A stretch of 64,000 nucleotides of DNA from Cladopsammia gracilis (GCA_022457155.1 JAJGOT010000037.1:2406001-2470000); one strand, 5' to 3'; shown: positions 12,401 through 24,177, counted from the first letter of the stretch. Notes: a model not told the origin generated them from the sequence alone. Made by a program: numbers and translations.

Positions 12401-12526
12401 TCGTGAAAACAGTTGCTTGTCCAACTCGCTTAAAGTTAAGCGAGTCGGCGAACTTCAATAGAATTCTCTTGAGGACATCACATGACCTACATTGCGAAAA
12501 CAAAACATACAAACTAAAGAGGTCTA
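9491..12526. other. Non-coding interval, no gene recognised
   Basis: No frame here resembles a known protein. One small perfect hairpin is visible: CCAGATCTCCC at 10,956-10,966 with its complement at 10,981-10,991. Otherwise AT-rich intergenic or intronic DNA. Confidence 0.4.
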
Positions 12527-12682
12527 TAGATGGTTTTCACGTTACTTCACGGCGGCCACATTGGTGTACAACTACAAAATAATTTTAATGAACTTCTCTT
12601 GTTATGTACACCAACATGGCCGCCATGGCCTTTGTCATTTGAGTCCCACAGGACTGAAGGTCACGTGAGTGAAAACCATCTA
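12527..12682. mobile_element. Hairpin MITE, ~156 bp
   Basis: TAGATGGTTTTCAC at the left pairs with GTGAAAACCATCTA at the right; a second paired block (GGCGGCCACATTGGTGTACA against TGTACACCAACATGGCCGCC) lies inside. TA-rich flanks would fit a mariner-like family, which is an inference. Confidence 0.7.
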
Positions 12683-12975
12683 TTTAAGCATAGTTAATCG
12701 AGAGACTGGTTGTTAAACCTGAGAATTGTCTTTGTTCGCTGTTTTTGTTATCGTTTTTCGTCCTTGACCGTGCACAACACAATAGATGTTGATCTGTTGT
12801 TCGAGCAACTGACCAATAAAAAATGGTGCTATTAAGTAATTCAGTCATAGGGTGTGATCAATAAAACAAACGATGTGCACGGTCACGGTCGGTTCAACAT
12901 AATTTGCAGCTCCTTTGTTATCGCCATTGAAGTCTGCAAGGTTTCATAACCAGTCTCTCGATTAACTATGATTTA
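12683..12975. mobile_element. Hairpin MITE, ~290 bp
   Basis: Terminal inverted repeat: TTAAGCATAGTTAATCGAGA at the left end, the matching AACCAGTCTCTCGATTAACT at the right end. It directly abuts the MITE at 12,527-12,682. Inner sequence also has GTGCACGGTCA-type inverted patches. Confidence 0.65.
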
Positions 12976-13376
12976 AGCCGTCAAGCCAGGTCGCTTAAGC
13001 TTCTTGCCAATTAATTTCGGCCAATCACATTTAGCCAGCGTTCAAACAACCGATAAGGGCATGTCACAGGTGATATAATTTGCATTTGTCGCGAATTAAA
13101 TTGGCCAAAAAAAAAAAGCAATGTATCCTCGGAAAGAAATAGGCTTCGCTTTTTCTTCTCCTACTTCGAATAGCAAGCAACTTGTGTCTTTGCTGAAACC
13201 TTCTCCTCCCTCGATTCTGGAACACATAAGATATATATTTGCAAGCGTCTCTGTTTTCCGCCATATGTCTTACTATTCCACAAATAACAAGGGACAAACA
13301 TCAAGAAAAACGAATAAAGATCTGTCCGTAAAAACTTATTAATTATTTAAGCTGCTTAAGGGACTGTGCAATAATT

Positions 13377-13400
13377 ATGGGGGAAGGGGGGGGGGGGGGG
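13377..13400. repeat. Poly-G tract
   Basis: A long G-run, one of several in this part of the window (also about 4,888-4,910, 7,593-7,601, 8,314-8,326, 9,027-9,040). Such runs are associated here with the piggyBac-like ends, but this one has no visible partner. Confidence 0.6.
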
Positions 13401-13627
13401 TGGAAAACCAGAGGGGGGGTGCATAAAGTAAAATCAAAGCAAGGATGGGGGGCTCAAAGTAAAATAAGTCACTCGAGAGGACTTATATTCTCACTGCAAG
13501 GCTTGATGATCTGTTCTGTGGCTGAACTGCAATTTCAATCTGTTGCAATGCGATTATCTATTCTTCTCTATCCATATAATAAAGAGACGAATATTGTGAT
13601 AAAGCGTTTCTGGCTTTTAAAATTTGT

Positions 13628-13785
13628 ATAGCCCAATTTCGATATAATAAAATTCAACTTGAAACAAGAGACATCACTGCGAGGCTTAGGGGAATGATAA
13701 AGGATTTATACGGTTTATTCCCCTAAGCCTCGTATAGTGTTGTCTTTTGTTTTTAATTGAATTTTAATGTATCGAAATTGGGCTA
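13628..13785. mobile_element. Hairpin MITE, ~160 bp
   Basis: TAGCCCAATTTCGATA at the left mirrors TATCGAAATTGGGCTA at the right, and CGAGGCTTAGGGGAAT inside pairs with ATTCCCCTAAGCCTCG, making a nearly full-length hairpin with a TA-type flank. Confidence 0.75.
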
Positions 13786-13970
13786 TTGTCAACTACATTT
13801 GAACAGTACAATATAGTTAAACACCAATGCAAATATTTTGCCCTGGTAAAAATAATTTGCTGGAGTTCAAATATTTTGCACTGGTTCAAAATAAATGGTT
13901 AAACTAGTGCAAACAAAATTGCACCAAAATCGTAATTTCACGACAACATAGATAATCCTACTGCAACAGA

Positions 13971-14072
13971 TTGAAGATGTACCTCAACCAGCGTGGTCTT
14001 AAGATCAGTGGAGGTAAAGTGGCACTGGTTGCACGAGTTCTCCAGTACGCTCGTGGTGATCATTTTTACCGA
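13971..14072 (+). pseudogene. SAP-domain-like fragment
   Basis: About 30 residues (LNQRGLKISGGKVALVARV) resemble a SAP DNA-binding helix pair, commonly seen in transposon-encoded proteins of invertebrates. The frame runs into a G-rich stretch with no further similarity, so this is a fragment. Confidence 0.4.
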
Positions 14073-14339
14073 GGGGGGCACTCCAGATCGTCCTTTTTTT
14101 GGGGGGGTAGGGGGGAAAGTATTTTATTGATAATACATAGACCAATATTTAAATGCAAAAAAGGAGAAATAGATAGAAAAGAAACTAGTGACTAACGAAC
14201 TAGTAAAATAACAATATAGATAACAAAACAATAAATCTTACAATCACACTAATAATATATATCCATAGCCCAAGCCTAACAGCGTAGCACTTTGAACAAG
14301 CTTAACTAAGGTGAAACTTAACTAAGGTGAAAGGTTGGA

Positions 14340-15400
14340 AGCACAAGAATTAAGATTGACGAACGGGCTATTTTCAATTTTAGCAATTCTCAAAAACAGT
14401 ATTCATTTACGCGACCGTCTGCACAGTACATTTTTATAGACCGTACAAAAGTTCACAAAAACAACTTTTCTCTGTCTAGAATAACTATTACCACTAGTTT
14501 CCGAATAAAATACAGTTTATGTTTGTCAAAAATTGCCCGAGAAACTGATTTGAAAATCAGAAATTGCAAAAATACACAAACATATTTGCATAAGGCGATG
14601 CGAGTGAAGATGGAACTGTACTATAAAATCAAAGTCTTGTTTTGTTTACATAAAATCGCTTTTTAATCTATCTAATGAATGAACAAACACATAAAAATGG
14701 ACAACACAATCTTCTTTCGAAAAAATTTATTCAAATCTCCATTAGTTTACGTTTAAAAGCAAAACGCGTTCCATTTAATTATAGCTCATCGAGTTCAAGC
14801 TTTCTTCGATGAAATTCAAGAGATCGATACAACTGAATTTAAGCACGTTTTAAAATCAATTCTCCAAAACTAACAATAACTCTAATAAAAAGTCACTCAC
14901 AGATTGATATCAACATAAATTCTCATCGAAAACTGTAATCTGTTTTACCTTTAAGTCCCTCGCTTGCTTGGAAATTCAAATCTCCGCTTTTTGTTCTGAA
15001 ATCCGTAGAAAACAAACATCTCCCGCATTGATAAAAACGTAATACATGAAGTTCCTCGAAGCAAGATTTTATCCCTGAAAGCTCGTCTTTTTCCACTAAA
15101 GCGTCTTCTGAGTATGCCTTAATTAGTATCCCTGTCTTGAGTAGCAAACCGCGAAAAAATGCAGGAAAATAACGAGTTTTATTCTCTGCTAGACACAACA
15201 AAACAACTAAAGTGTTTACCGAGCTCACGGCTGTGTGGCCGCGCGAAAAACAAAGCCTTGCTTTCAAGATCCCGGATGTTGTTCCAACACGGCGGGCGGG
15301 CGGGTAAACACAAGCCCGCGAAACATTCCGCTAGCCATGACCATGAAAAATCACGGCATAGGTTCTATGAGTATGGAGCTGCGCAGCCAGGCCTTCGGCC
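14340..15400 (-). repeat. Dispersed repeat R1, minus-oriented copy
   Basis: Blocks match the inverse of 19,990-20,575: AAACAGTATT..ACGCGACCGTCTGC, TTGCCCGAGAAACTGATTTG, TCTTGCTTCGAG with AACTTCAT, GAGAATTTATGT. A perfect hairpin GCCAGGCC-TTC-GGCCTGGC lies at 15,389-15,407. The minus-strand frame at 14,923-15,267 is not recognised. Confidence 0.65.
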
Positions 15401-15419
15401 TGGCAAGTGCTCCGCTATA

Positions 15420-16260
15420 AAGGGAAAAAGAGGAACTGGATTAGAGTGGATAAATAGGTTGAGGCACACTATCGCAATAAACAGTTGCAAATTATACACA
15501 GAGTGTAGTCCATTTGGATAACTTTAGATCGTACAGTGACTTGTTCTGAGCTAACACCGTCCAGTATTACTCTTTGAGATCTATTCGTCAGCCAGTAATT
15601 GATCCGTCGATGAAATGATCCGTTGATACCATAATGCTCTAGTTTCCTTAAAAGTCTTGTGTGTGGCACGGTATCGAATGCCTTTGAGAAGTCTAAAATT
15701 AGTAGGTCAATTTGCAATTTGTTGTCTACTGCTCTGGCGATATCTTCTATGGAGATTATCAACTGGGTCTCACAGGATCTTCCTTTACGAAAGCTATGTT
15801 GGTAATTCTTAAGGATATTAATAATTTGGTGGTTTTGAATATGCTCCATTTTTTTACAAATCACACAGGTTAGTGATAACAATTACTGGCCTGTAATTGG
15901 ATACAATGGATTCCTGCCTTTTCTTGCTGTTTGCTGTTAGCCAGTCCTGAGGCACTGAGCTGTTGTTGAGAAAGTGACTGATTAAAGATAATTGCTACAA
16001 AGGTATGGTGCGATTTGGGATGAACATTCTTTTAAGACTCTTGATGGTATGAGGTCCGGACTACTTGCTTTAATTCTTTGGGTTTACCTTCTTTAGAAGG
16101 TTTTCTATTTCTTGATTGTGATATTAGGGTTTGCTATGGGAGGGTATTTTTGTCTTGACATGTCAGGTAAGCTATCAAGATGTCCAGCATAGTGAATACA
16201 CTTTCGGACTGTTTACTAAAGATTTCTACTTTGCCTTGTCCATCTGATGCATCTCTGCCT
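15420..16260 (-). pseudogene. LINE reverse transcriptase, palm fragment
   Basis: Minus-strand translation at 15,469-15,882 contains a CR1/RTE-like RT core: SFRKGRSCETQL, LDFSKAFDTVPHTRLLRKL, YWLTNRSQRV. Sequence further right (15,885-15,960) continues upstream RT motifs in broken frames, including a match to the NYRPV box. It is truncated before the YxDD motif and has multiple frame breaks, so it is not functional. Confidence 0.8.
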
Positions 16261-16264
16261 TGTA

Positions 16265-16548
16265 TATACCTAGTAATAATAATAATAATCACTTTATTTA
16301 AGTGTCAAGGTATTTAGCGCGCGAGCACTAATTGGGGACACTAAATAAAGAAACAAATATTCAAATAGAACATAACATTTTAAAAATCCCAACTGGCAGG
16401 AGGCAAACCAGTTGGCTATTTTACAAGCGTGGTCGAGGAGTTGAACTCGGGTTTGCCGTGAAACAACTCCAGCAAGTGGTCAGAGCGGGACTTGAACCTG
16501 GGACCTCCGGATTACAAGTCCGACGCCCTAACCACTCGACCACGCTGC
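16265..16548 (-). mobile_element. tRNA-derived SINE
   Basis: On the minus strand the head reads GCGTGGTCGAGTGGTTAGG, then a CGGA-CTTGTAA-TCCG anticodon arm (anticodon TGT) and GGTTCAAGTCCC (B box). The acceptor stem does not pair, so this is a SINE head and not a working tRNA. The 3' end is GACACTTAAATAAAGTGATT followed by an ATT repeat. The same tail occurs at 19,168-19,210, pointing to a shared LINE partner. Confidence 0.75.
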
Positions 16549-16551
16549 ATC

Positions 16552-16553
<2 letters not shown>

Positions 16554-16644
<91 letters not shown>
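16554..16644. repeat. (TA)n microsatellite
   Basis: About 45 TA units directly upstream of the SINE head. Confidence 0.95.
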
Positions 16645-16646
<2 letters not shown>

Positions 16647-16926
16647 TATATATTATAGTATAATATATACCTTTATATATACATACCTTTATATATTTAT
16701 TGGATGTTCTTTTTTGGGTAAGTCCTTAACAAGCAGGTCGCCATATCGTTCAAAGTAAGATATATTCAAATAGCTTTCATTACAATTTTGCCACACAATG
16801 AATATCAAAGTAGTGTTGTACCAAGCAGAATTCTGTTGTCAAGGCAGAATTTTTGAGCAGGATACGCGATTTTTACGAGCATGTCGGCAGGCAGAATACG
16901 CCAATTTACAAGCAGAATGTATCTAA

Positions 16927-17046
16927 GGCCCGGTTGAAACGTCGAACTTCACATGTGCCGAACCTAATGCAAATGAGCAAGAACAATAGATTTTTCTCAA
17001 TTGCATTAGGTTCGGCACATGTGAAGTTCGACGTTTGAACCGGGCC
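16927..17046. mobile_element. PIF/Harbinger-type MITE, 120 bp
   Basis: Almost a complete palindrome: GGCCCGGTTGAAACGTCGAA at the left, TTCGACGTTTGAACCGGGCC at the right, with the arm continuing through CTTCACATGTGCCGAACC. Flanked by a TAA duplication (16,924-16,926 and 17,047-17,049), which fits Harbinger's TWA target. Confidence 0.82.
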
Positions 17047-17049
17047 TAA

Positions 17050-17684
17050 GCCTAACTTTTAGACATGATGTCAACGAATAAAAAAACACATTTCGGAAAC
17101 AATTATTTACGCGGCTACAATATTTGAATGATTTATAACTCAGAACGAAGCTCGTTTTAAACATTATTTTAAAACATTAAGAATGCAACCAATGCGTTGT
17201 TGTTAAAGGATCTTTTGAGCCTCGCTATTGTTTTAGTTTCAAATGTCGTGTCAGTTGTAAATTAAAACCTCCCCCGCGGGTGAGCTTGCCACTTAGCTCG
17301 GTCCCGCCGAGGATTCTCTCGGAAATTTTAAAATTCCCTTGTTAAAAGGCATTGTTTCACGGTTGATCGCTTTTGCCCTTACATGGACAAAAACGATCAA
17401 GAATATAACACTTACATTCCTGTCGAATTTGAGCGGCTTTTCTTAATGCGTATTTGTTTTACGAATTGAGGTAGCAAGAGGAAATATCTGTAGAGATAAT
17501 GCTATGTGAACAATTTTAATTAAGTTGCTCTTTACTTGACGGTACTCGTTTTTACATGTGGATAATTTGCTCAGCACTAAGCTTAAAATATAAAATATCA
17601 GCAAGACCACAGCGACAAACCGTTGAGTGGTGCCGGATCTCCCAGTTGTAGACCTGGATCAGTACAATAATTACTTGTATAATT
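17050..17684. other. Non-coding interval, no gene recognised
   Basis: AT-rich, no recognisable frame or repeat structure. Confidence 0.4.
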
Positions 17685-17923
17685 CAGAAAACGGCAAACT
17701 GATCCTTACGGCAAGGCGACGAAGGAGTAAATAAAAGAATAAAACAAAATTTATATTTAAACGAATTTGCCCAATATTTCGGTTTGAAAACAAACCTTCT
17801 TCAGGGGCTAACAGAAAAATGAAAAATGAAGTTAAAACTAAAAGTTCGTTACAAATAAGAGTTTGAAATTATGAAAATAAAAACAATAGATTATTATTGG
17901 TGCAGGAGACTAGGTGTCGTATG

Positions 17924-18460
17924 TCAATGAGTTTCGTCACGTCTATTTATTCCTAGAGGAGATAACGTTTTCCCTTTGTGTATCAAATGAGCCTCTCTCG
18001 CCTTTCTCACTGCGTCACGATTGCTGCGTATGAGTTCAAGTGGGATTAGAAGAACATCATTGATTGAATGTCCAGCTTGATTGAAATGTAGGGAGACAGG
18101 AGTGGGATCGTTGAGTTGATGATGGTTTATGATGGAACGGCGGTGTTCTCCAAATCGTTCATTAAGTTGCCGTTTGGTTTCTCCGATGTATTGGCATTTA
18201 CATTTCTTACATTCAATCAAGTAAATAAGATTTTTGGATTTGCAGGATAAGTTGTCGGTGATTTTTCTTTGTTCATTGGTTGCGGTAAAAATGTAATTTG
18301 TTTGGCCTTCTTGGAGAAAAGGACAGGTGAGGCAACGTGGATGGTTGCATCTAAAAACTCCGGCAGGTTGTTGCGCGTGAGGTGTATTATTGTGGAGCGT
18401 GGAATGTACCAAAAGGTCACGAAGGCTTGCGTGACGTCTGTAAGCAGTAAATGGAGGCAC
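17924..18460 (-). pseudogene. Penelope-like GIY-YIG endonuclease domain
   Basis: Contains FRCNHPRCLTCPFL (the Cys-rich motif before the nuclease), LIYLIECKKCKCQYIGETKR and LNERFGEHR, matching the GIY-YIG module of Penelope-like retroelements. A C-terminal KAREAHLIHKGKTLSPLGIN motif completes the family pattern. The frame is open for 178 residues, but the polymerase part lies in another frame, so the element is dead. Confidence 0.85.
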
Positions 18461-18500
18461 AGGGAAGGCGTCTTTGCAGTTAGGGGAGGATTGAAGGATG

Positions 18501-18914
18501 TTAAGGTGTTTTTTTTAGGACTGAAGATATTTTACGAAGAGCAGGGTTGAAGGTTATAACAAATGGCGTGCGATCTGTTGTGGAATTTGTGTGTTCCTGT
18601 TGCTTGAGTGTTTCGTGCCGTGGGATGGCGCGGACTCTGGTTACAGCTCTTTGTAGGGAGGGTCGGCTGTACCCTCGTTTTATAAGATAATTAACAAGTT
18701 CTTTGCTACGTTGATCAAAGAAGGTGTCGGTGGAACATATGCGGCGTATTCGGAGAAGGAGGCTGAATGGAATAGTTTTCTTGGTGTGGTTAGGGTGACA
18801 GGAAGACTTGAGAAGGTACTGATGTTTGTCAGTGGGTTTTGTATGTTGATCTGTGTGGATTAGGTTGTTGCTGAGGTGTACCAGTACATCTAGGAAGGGT
18901 AGGGACTGATGCAA
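18501..18914 (-). pseudogene. Penelope-like RT C-terminus and linker
   Basis: Begins with LPFLDVLVHLSNN (the conserved post-palm strand), then HQYLLKSSCHPNHTKKTIPF and RSKELVNYLIKRGY, the usual RT-to-endonuclease linker. It continues into the GIY-YIG frame after a frameshift near 18,480. The palm with YxDD is absent. Confidence 0.82.
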
Positions 18915-19053
18915 AGAAACTGAATATTCATGGGTAAACTTGATGTTGGAGTGGATGGAATTTAAGTATCCGATGAAGGTTTTAAGTTTCTCTTCTCCTT
19001 CTTTTATTTACTCCTTCGTCGCCTTGCCGTAAGGATCAGTTTGCCGTTTTCTA

Positions 19054-19990
19054 AGCTTAAAACCCCATTTACACGCGCTAAAAGTTCGGCACGGTACTAA
19101 TGATTTTTGGGTTCGGCACTCTCAATTATCTTTCCAAACACAATGTGGCACTGGTGCCCAAAATTTTCGAGGTAAATAAATAAATAAATCACTTTATTTA
19201 AGTGTCAAGACTACCTCCAGGAGGTACAAGAATTTGGTTTTATCGACTGAGTCGATAGGGTAAATTAGCCACCGTAAAAAGATTCGAGAAAGCTGACTTT
19301 TCGAGCGCTAGCCCTTCGTCGGAGCGAATCTCCAGGAGGTAGTCTCGGCACGGGTAAAAGAAGCACCGTGCCAAAAAATGTTCGATTTCTAATAATTATT
19401 TTTGTTTTTTGTGTCACGATTTTTAATGCAAATTTATGCACGCATATTTTAAATTGCGCACTTTCGGTTCATGTTTCCGCCATTTACACTTCCTGTTTAG
19501 TGACTTCAGGTTACTGTCACTTCCGGCAAAACAGCGTTACTTACGTGTCACGGCGGCATCTGCTACAATCCTACATACATTACTATGTTCACATTTGGTA
19601 TATAAAGACTTAGAAGAATCACTGGCTTCATTGTGGTACAGCCTTCATTTCCAAAACATTCAATAGTAAACAACGTGGTTTGCAGGAACGATGACTGAGT
19701 GAAAGGAGTAACTTATCTCCAGATCAGACATCTTCTTATCATGTTTAAAATATATCATAAAATTTTCTTTCGCATGCGCATGTGTAAAGGCTGCTTGGAG
19801 CCTCTTGTTTTTATTTTTGTGTGTGTATGTGTGTCACGATTTTGCATGTTAAATTTATGCACGCATATTTTAGTAACCGGGTCTCGGGTCACTTACCAAT
19901 TTCTACAAAAATGGTTACCACGCTCGGCATGTGCTTGGTTTTTAAAACCGTAGATTCGTGTTATCGGAGTAATTACTCACATTTAAAATA
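19054..19990. other. Repeat-rich non-coding interval
   Basis: Holds a SINE-type tail (19,168-19,210), a ~58-bp direct duplication containing TGCACGCATATTTTA (19,395-19,452 and 19,810-19,873), and a GTGCCGAAC/TTCGGCAC-rich block at 19,060-19,160 that is shared with about 27,900-28,005. No gene recognised. Confidence 0.5.
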
Positions 19991-20575
19991 TTCAAAATAG
20001 AAAGAGAAAGCTTTAAAGAATACTCAGAAGCCGCTATAGTGGAGAAAAAGGAGGGCTTTAAGCGACTAAATCTTGCTTCGAGAAACTTCATACGTTTTCG
20101 GGGCGATCAAATCCAAAGAAGCGGAGTTTTAAAGAATTTTCAAGCAGGCGAGGGACTTTACCGTAACAGAAATTTCATTTTTCGGTGAGAATTTATGTCG
20201 ATATCAATTTGTGATTGACTTTTTCTTTGTGTTCTGTGTTCTCTTTAGTTTTGCATTTTGGAGAAATGTATGTTACATGATATTATGTAAACAAAACTTG
20301 AATTTTATAGTTCTATTAAACTTCGCACGCGTCGCCTTACGCAAAGATGTCTGTGTATTTTTTGCAATTTTGATTTCCAAATCAGTTTCTCGGGCAATTT
20401 TCAATACACAACTGGTGTATTTTATTCGGAGTAAACATACTTGTTATTCTAGACCGAGCAAAGGTTGCTTTTGTGACCTTTTGTACACTGTAAACACAGA
20501 GTCAACGGCAGACGGTCGCGTAATACTGTTTTTGAGAATTGCCAAAATTGAAAAATAGCCCGGTCGTTTACTGAT
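19990..20575 (+). repeat. Dispersed repeat R1, plus-oriented copy
   Basis: Inverse partner of 14,340-15,150; both end at the AAAATTGAAAAATAGCC block. The frames across it do not resemble a protein. Confidence 0.65.
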
Positions 20576-20918
20576 TTTATTGTTTTTAAAAATAATCTTT
20601 TCAAATGTAACAGAAAGCAGTTATGGTTTGGGAAACATTAGACGCAAACTTGTTCGAATGTTTTCTTCATGAAGCCAATAATCACGGGAAACGCTAGTAA
20701 ATATAATTGAATTAAATAGCGCTTTCTGAAATAAAGTTTGCTTTCAAGATTTTTTTGATTCGCGAAAACAATATGCGAATCATCTTCAGGGATAAGAATG
20801 GCATTCTATATACACAAAGGAAAAGTCGGAAATTTTAGAAAACACTAGATATAATAAAGCAGGTTGCTGAATTTAAATATCTAAATATTTATTTTGTGAT
20901 GTTTATGATATAATTCGC

Positions 20919-21051
20919 GGCTCATCCCCGGTGTACTATCTCACAGCTGACATCACAATAGCAAAACAATACTGATGATGCAATCCAAAATCTAAATAAG
21001 GATAGGATGAACAAAAGAAAATCATAAATTATATTACACCGGGGATGACCC
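20919..21051. mobile_element. Hairpin MITE with 8-bp target duplication
   Basis: GGCTCATCCCCGGTGTA at the left mirrors TACACCGGGGATGACCC at the right, 133 bp in total. The flanks repeat TAATTCGC exactly (20,911-20,918 and 21,052-21,059). An 8-bp duplication fits hAT- or P-type transposases. Confidence 0.8.
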
Positions 21052-22029
21052 TAATTCGCAGACGCCAGCTCTCTGCGCTGCAATTAGGATAAGCTTATTA
21101 AATAAATCGCCAAGCCTTCCGGAAGCAGAAAATCACTGAATTCTGATACGTGTTTGACTCTTTTAATCAAAGGAAAGACATTTTCATTCAAGGAAATAAG
21201 AGTCATTCAAAAGTTTCAACCTTTTATGTAAAAATATATTTTGGATTGGCCATATAAAAACAGTTTGCTGTCAAATTACATTATGAAATTTGCATGAAAG
21301 CAAAATTGTGTATTGTGCTTTGAAGAAACTGTGAAGCCTGGAAAAAACGTATTATAGATGGCAAAATCAAAGCATTTTTTTAAAGAACTAGCTTTAAGTT
21401 ATGGAAACATTTCATTTCGATTTGGTCTTCAAATCACGGAGAGATTTTAGTGAATGCGTCACGCAACGTTTATTAGGGAGCTTAAGATCCAGGACGCGAC
21501 GGTTTTGAGACGCGGCCGGAAGTAATTTTTCACAGAAAAGCAGCAGTCCGCTTGCCTCGGAGTGCTGGCTCGCAGCGTCGCCGTCGCGTAGAGAACTCGA
21601 GTCAGAAGGATTTGGCGTTGTGTAGAAAACGTGAGTATTAAATGTTCTTGTTTTGAAGAAAACGGTGTATTAAGTGCCAACTCTAAACATAAATCGAAAC
21701 CTTGATTCATATTGAAACTTTCTAGCGAAATTTACTCCGCAAAAAATGGGAAAGCTCTGACTTTTTTTAACTTTATTTACAGGTTGACTTTGGTTAGCGA
21801 AGAATGGCTTCGACAAAATCTTCGAAGTAAGTTGTGCCTCCAAGCTTCCTCTTTTGTCCCCCTGTTTTTTACCCTTGTATTTAGCAAAATTAAGCGTTAA
21901 TTTGCTAAGAACATCCAAGAAGTGATGTTTCGTGGAATTAAGCACAAAATTATTTTCAACTCAGTCTGAGCTCAAATTTAACTCGGTTTTAAAGATGTTG
22001 TTGTTTTATTTTTTCTTTTAGTTCGGTGA

Positions 22030-22281
22030 TGTCTTGGACAAACGACCACGGCATAATCCTGTGTAGGGAAGTTGCCAAGTCCACACAGACAAGAAGCCTG
22101 TGGGAAAAAATTGCCGACTTTGAATAAATGTTCAGTGTTGATAAGCGGTCGGTTCGCGACCACGTGGGAATTCTTGTTATTAGGTACAAGAAAAAAACTG
22201 AGGGATGAAGAAAAAGCTGCGGGAATAACGCCAGACGAGCCCTCCGAATTAGAGAATGCTTTGGATAGGAGGAACTCTTAA
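22030..22281 (+). pseudogene. Harbinger-associated Myb/SANT-like protein, broken
   Basis: Reads MSWTNDHGIILCREVAKS, then SLWEKIADFE, an in-frame TAA, then SVDKRSVRDHVGILV and KKLRDEEKAAGITPDEPSEL. This is the trihelix/Myb-like pattern of the accessory DNA-binding protein of invertebrate Harbinger elements. The premature stop makes it non-functional. Confidence 0.65.
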
Positions 22282-22548
22282 GGTTTCAACAAGTAAAGAG
22301 ATATCTCCCTTTTCCACGCGAAAATTTGCTTTACATTTAGACGGGTCTTCATTTACAAGAAAAAAATTCTCATACGACGAGTGAGCAAACGGAGGATTCT
22401 GCGGTGTGTATGCCTCGTACAACACGGCAAATTCTTCATCATCAATGATTTCTTCTTCCAAGCACAATAGCAACATTTCTTGGACTTCTTTGAACGAGCT
22501 CATTTTATATTTTGCGTTTTCTTTTGTCAAAACAAAAATCTTTAACAA
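22249..22548 (-). pseudogene. Harbinger-like transposase, N-terminal fragment
   Basis: The 99-aa frame ends with FRVEKGDISLLVETLRVPP, the start of the DDE region in cnidarian Harbinger transposases; the preceding acidic helix (LCLEEEIIDDEEF) is also typical. The catalytic part is missing. The gene is convergent with the Myb-like frame and overlaps its end. Confidence 0.65.
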
Positions 22549-22672
22549 CCGCGTCGCATCGCAAAACTTAAAAGTTTATTTTCCCGAGCTTAAAACGGCG
22601 TTCTCGTTCCAGGCTTTAGCTCGGTCACCGCGTTCTAAAACCCGTCGCGTCCTGGATCTTAAGCTCCCTATT

Positions 22673-23100
22673 TACAAAATGTTTGACTGATTCATAGCAA
22701 TTATCACTAAAGATTTGAAAACTTAAAAAAAAATCCCAGATATCCTGAATGCGATTTCCTGTTTATTTAGGGCCTTAAAAAAAGTTAATGGCAATTCGGG
22801 CAGGAGGGGAAATCCGGGTTCTATCACATGACTACCAGATCGGGAGATCCCATGAGATAGCACAGCGCACGCGCAAGATCATTGCATAGCTTGCGTCGCC
22901 AGCAAGATCACGTCTAAACGTATTGTCGTTGGGATTTCGCTTAAAAATTGCTTGGTCTTACGCAGTAAGGCTCAAATAAGCAAACAGTGAGTCAACATAA
23001 CATAGTTGACCCTATTCAAATCTTACTGTTAAAGATTTGCTTCTACTTGCACTTCAACGTAGTTGAAGTACGACAAGTTTCACGCTCAAACTTGAGCATC
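22673..23100. other. Non-coding leader of the DIRS element
   Basis: No frame of interest. Lies between the Harbinger-like element and the first DIRS reading frame; may include the DIRS terminus, which I cannot delimit. Confidence 0.35.
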
Positions 23101-24102
23101 ATGGCGGACAAGCACGGCGCGAGTAAAAAAGACATGTTGAGGGACGATAGTCCACCGGGCCCTCCAGATACCGGATCAATGTTCGCCGCTCTTCTCCAGG
23201 AGATGAAAAAGATGAATGAGAACATATTGTCCATGAGTGAGCCGCTGAATCTATAGCTAGCGAAGAACCTCCTAAAGGAGAAAACAATGACACGGTGTCA
23301 CTCGACGGGCTAGTAGCGAGTAGCCAAGCTTTACAGCTAGCGGTTCATCAGAACCGAATGTTTTGGCGGATATCGCTCGTGACTTGGATGCCAGGGAGAA
23401 AAGTGGTCCAGATGCCAGCGAGGGTCTGGCGGATATTGTAAACTCTCCTTTGAAAGAGAGGTTGCCGGACGAGAAAATACAGTCGAAGATTGATCTTTAC
23501 CCTCCGGCATCCACAAAACTTGACCGGTCTCCGGACGACATGTGTAAACCACCTAATATGGAACCAAATATCCGCTACGTCGAGGACAAACGACTCCGGA
23601 ACCCAAACATCACAGAATGCGTTAGTGGCAGGCGTAGTCGCCATGATTAAGGCAACAGACTTGAGTCCTTGAATCTGAACTGAAGGACAGCAAAGAACTG
23701 GTCAAGTTTATGACTGACGCCATTGCGCTTACACTTAAAGGTCACGACTTGGATCACGACTTGAACACCGCTCGACGCCGAGCGATGAAGAATGACCTCA
23801 ATAAGGATTATGCTGCATTATGCAGTAGCTCACCGGTCGACCAGATATACGAGTATCTCTTCGGAGACCTCGCCAAGTTGGCAAAAGACATCACAGATGC
23901 GAACCGACTCACTAAAAAAGTACGTCCGTCAGGCCCACAGGCTAGTTACAGCCGTGATGGAAGTAGTAGGATTGGCGGTAGAAAAATGTACGGACATCAC
24001 AACAACAACCGCTATGCTCCTTATCGGGGAAGACCCGATTTTTTATCCAAGGGCCACCATCTTCGCAGCAGGAAGAAAGAGTTGGCCACAAACAAACAGT
24101 AA
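23101..24102 (+). pseudogene. DIRS gag-like protein, broken
   Basis: Starts at the ATG of MADKHGASKKDMLRDD; the frame breaks near 23,256 and again near 23,650. The last part (23,710-24,102) has LNTARRRAMKNDLNKDYAAL and a basic RYAPYRGRPDFLSKG tail, resembling the nucleic-acid-binding end of DIRS gag proteins. Confidence 0.6.
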
Positions 24103-24177
24103 ACAATGAGGTAAGCTCAAATGATGTTGAGTTTTTACGCGACCTTACGACCTTTCAAGCAGGCAAACTGAGAGAGT

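Larger units (their letters stand above)
17685..19053 (-). mobile_element. Penelope-like element, 5'-truncated, with inverted arms
   Basis: Inverted arms of about 52 bp (17,685-17,736 and 19,002-19,053: CTGATCCTTACGGCAAGGCG and its complement) enclose two minus-strand frames. These are the end of the reverse transcriptase plus linker and a GIY-YIG endonuclease, the domain order of Penelope-like elements. The RT core is missing. Inverted arms of this kind fit the complex terminal structures of this class. Confidence 0.75.
21475..22669. mobile_element. PIF/Harbinger-like DNA transposon, 1.2 kb, decayed
   Basis: Terminal inverted repeats of ~40 bp start AGGGAGCTTAAGATCCAGG at both ends. A 3-bp duplication ATT flanks it (21,472-21,474 and 22,670-22,672). 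Inside are a Myb-like frame on the plus strand and a transposase N-terminal frame on the minus strand, the two-gene design of Harbinger elements. Both are fragments. Confidence 0.75.

Noticed and set aside
16465..16548. Functional tRNA-Thr (TGT) gene on the minus strand
   Set aside because: The anticodon arm and B box look right but the acceptor stem does not pair and the unit ends in a LINE-type tail with an ATT repeat, so it is a SINE head.
16332..16758. Tyr-Ile repeat proteins
   Set aside because: Translation of the (TA)n tract and SINE sequence.
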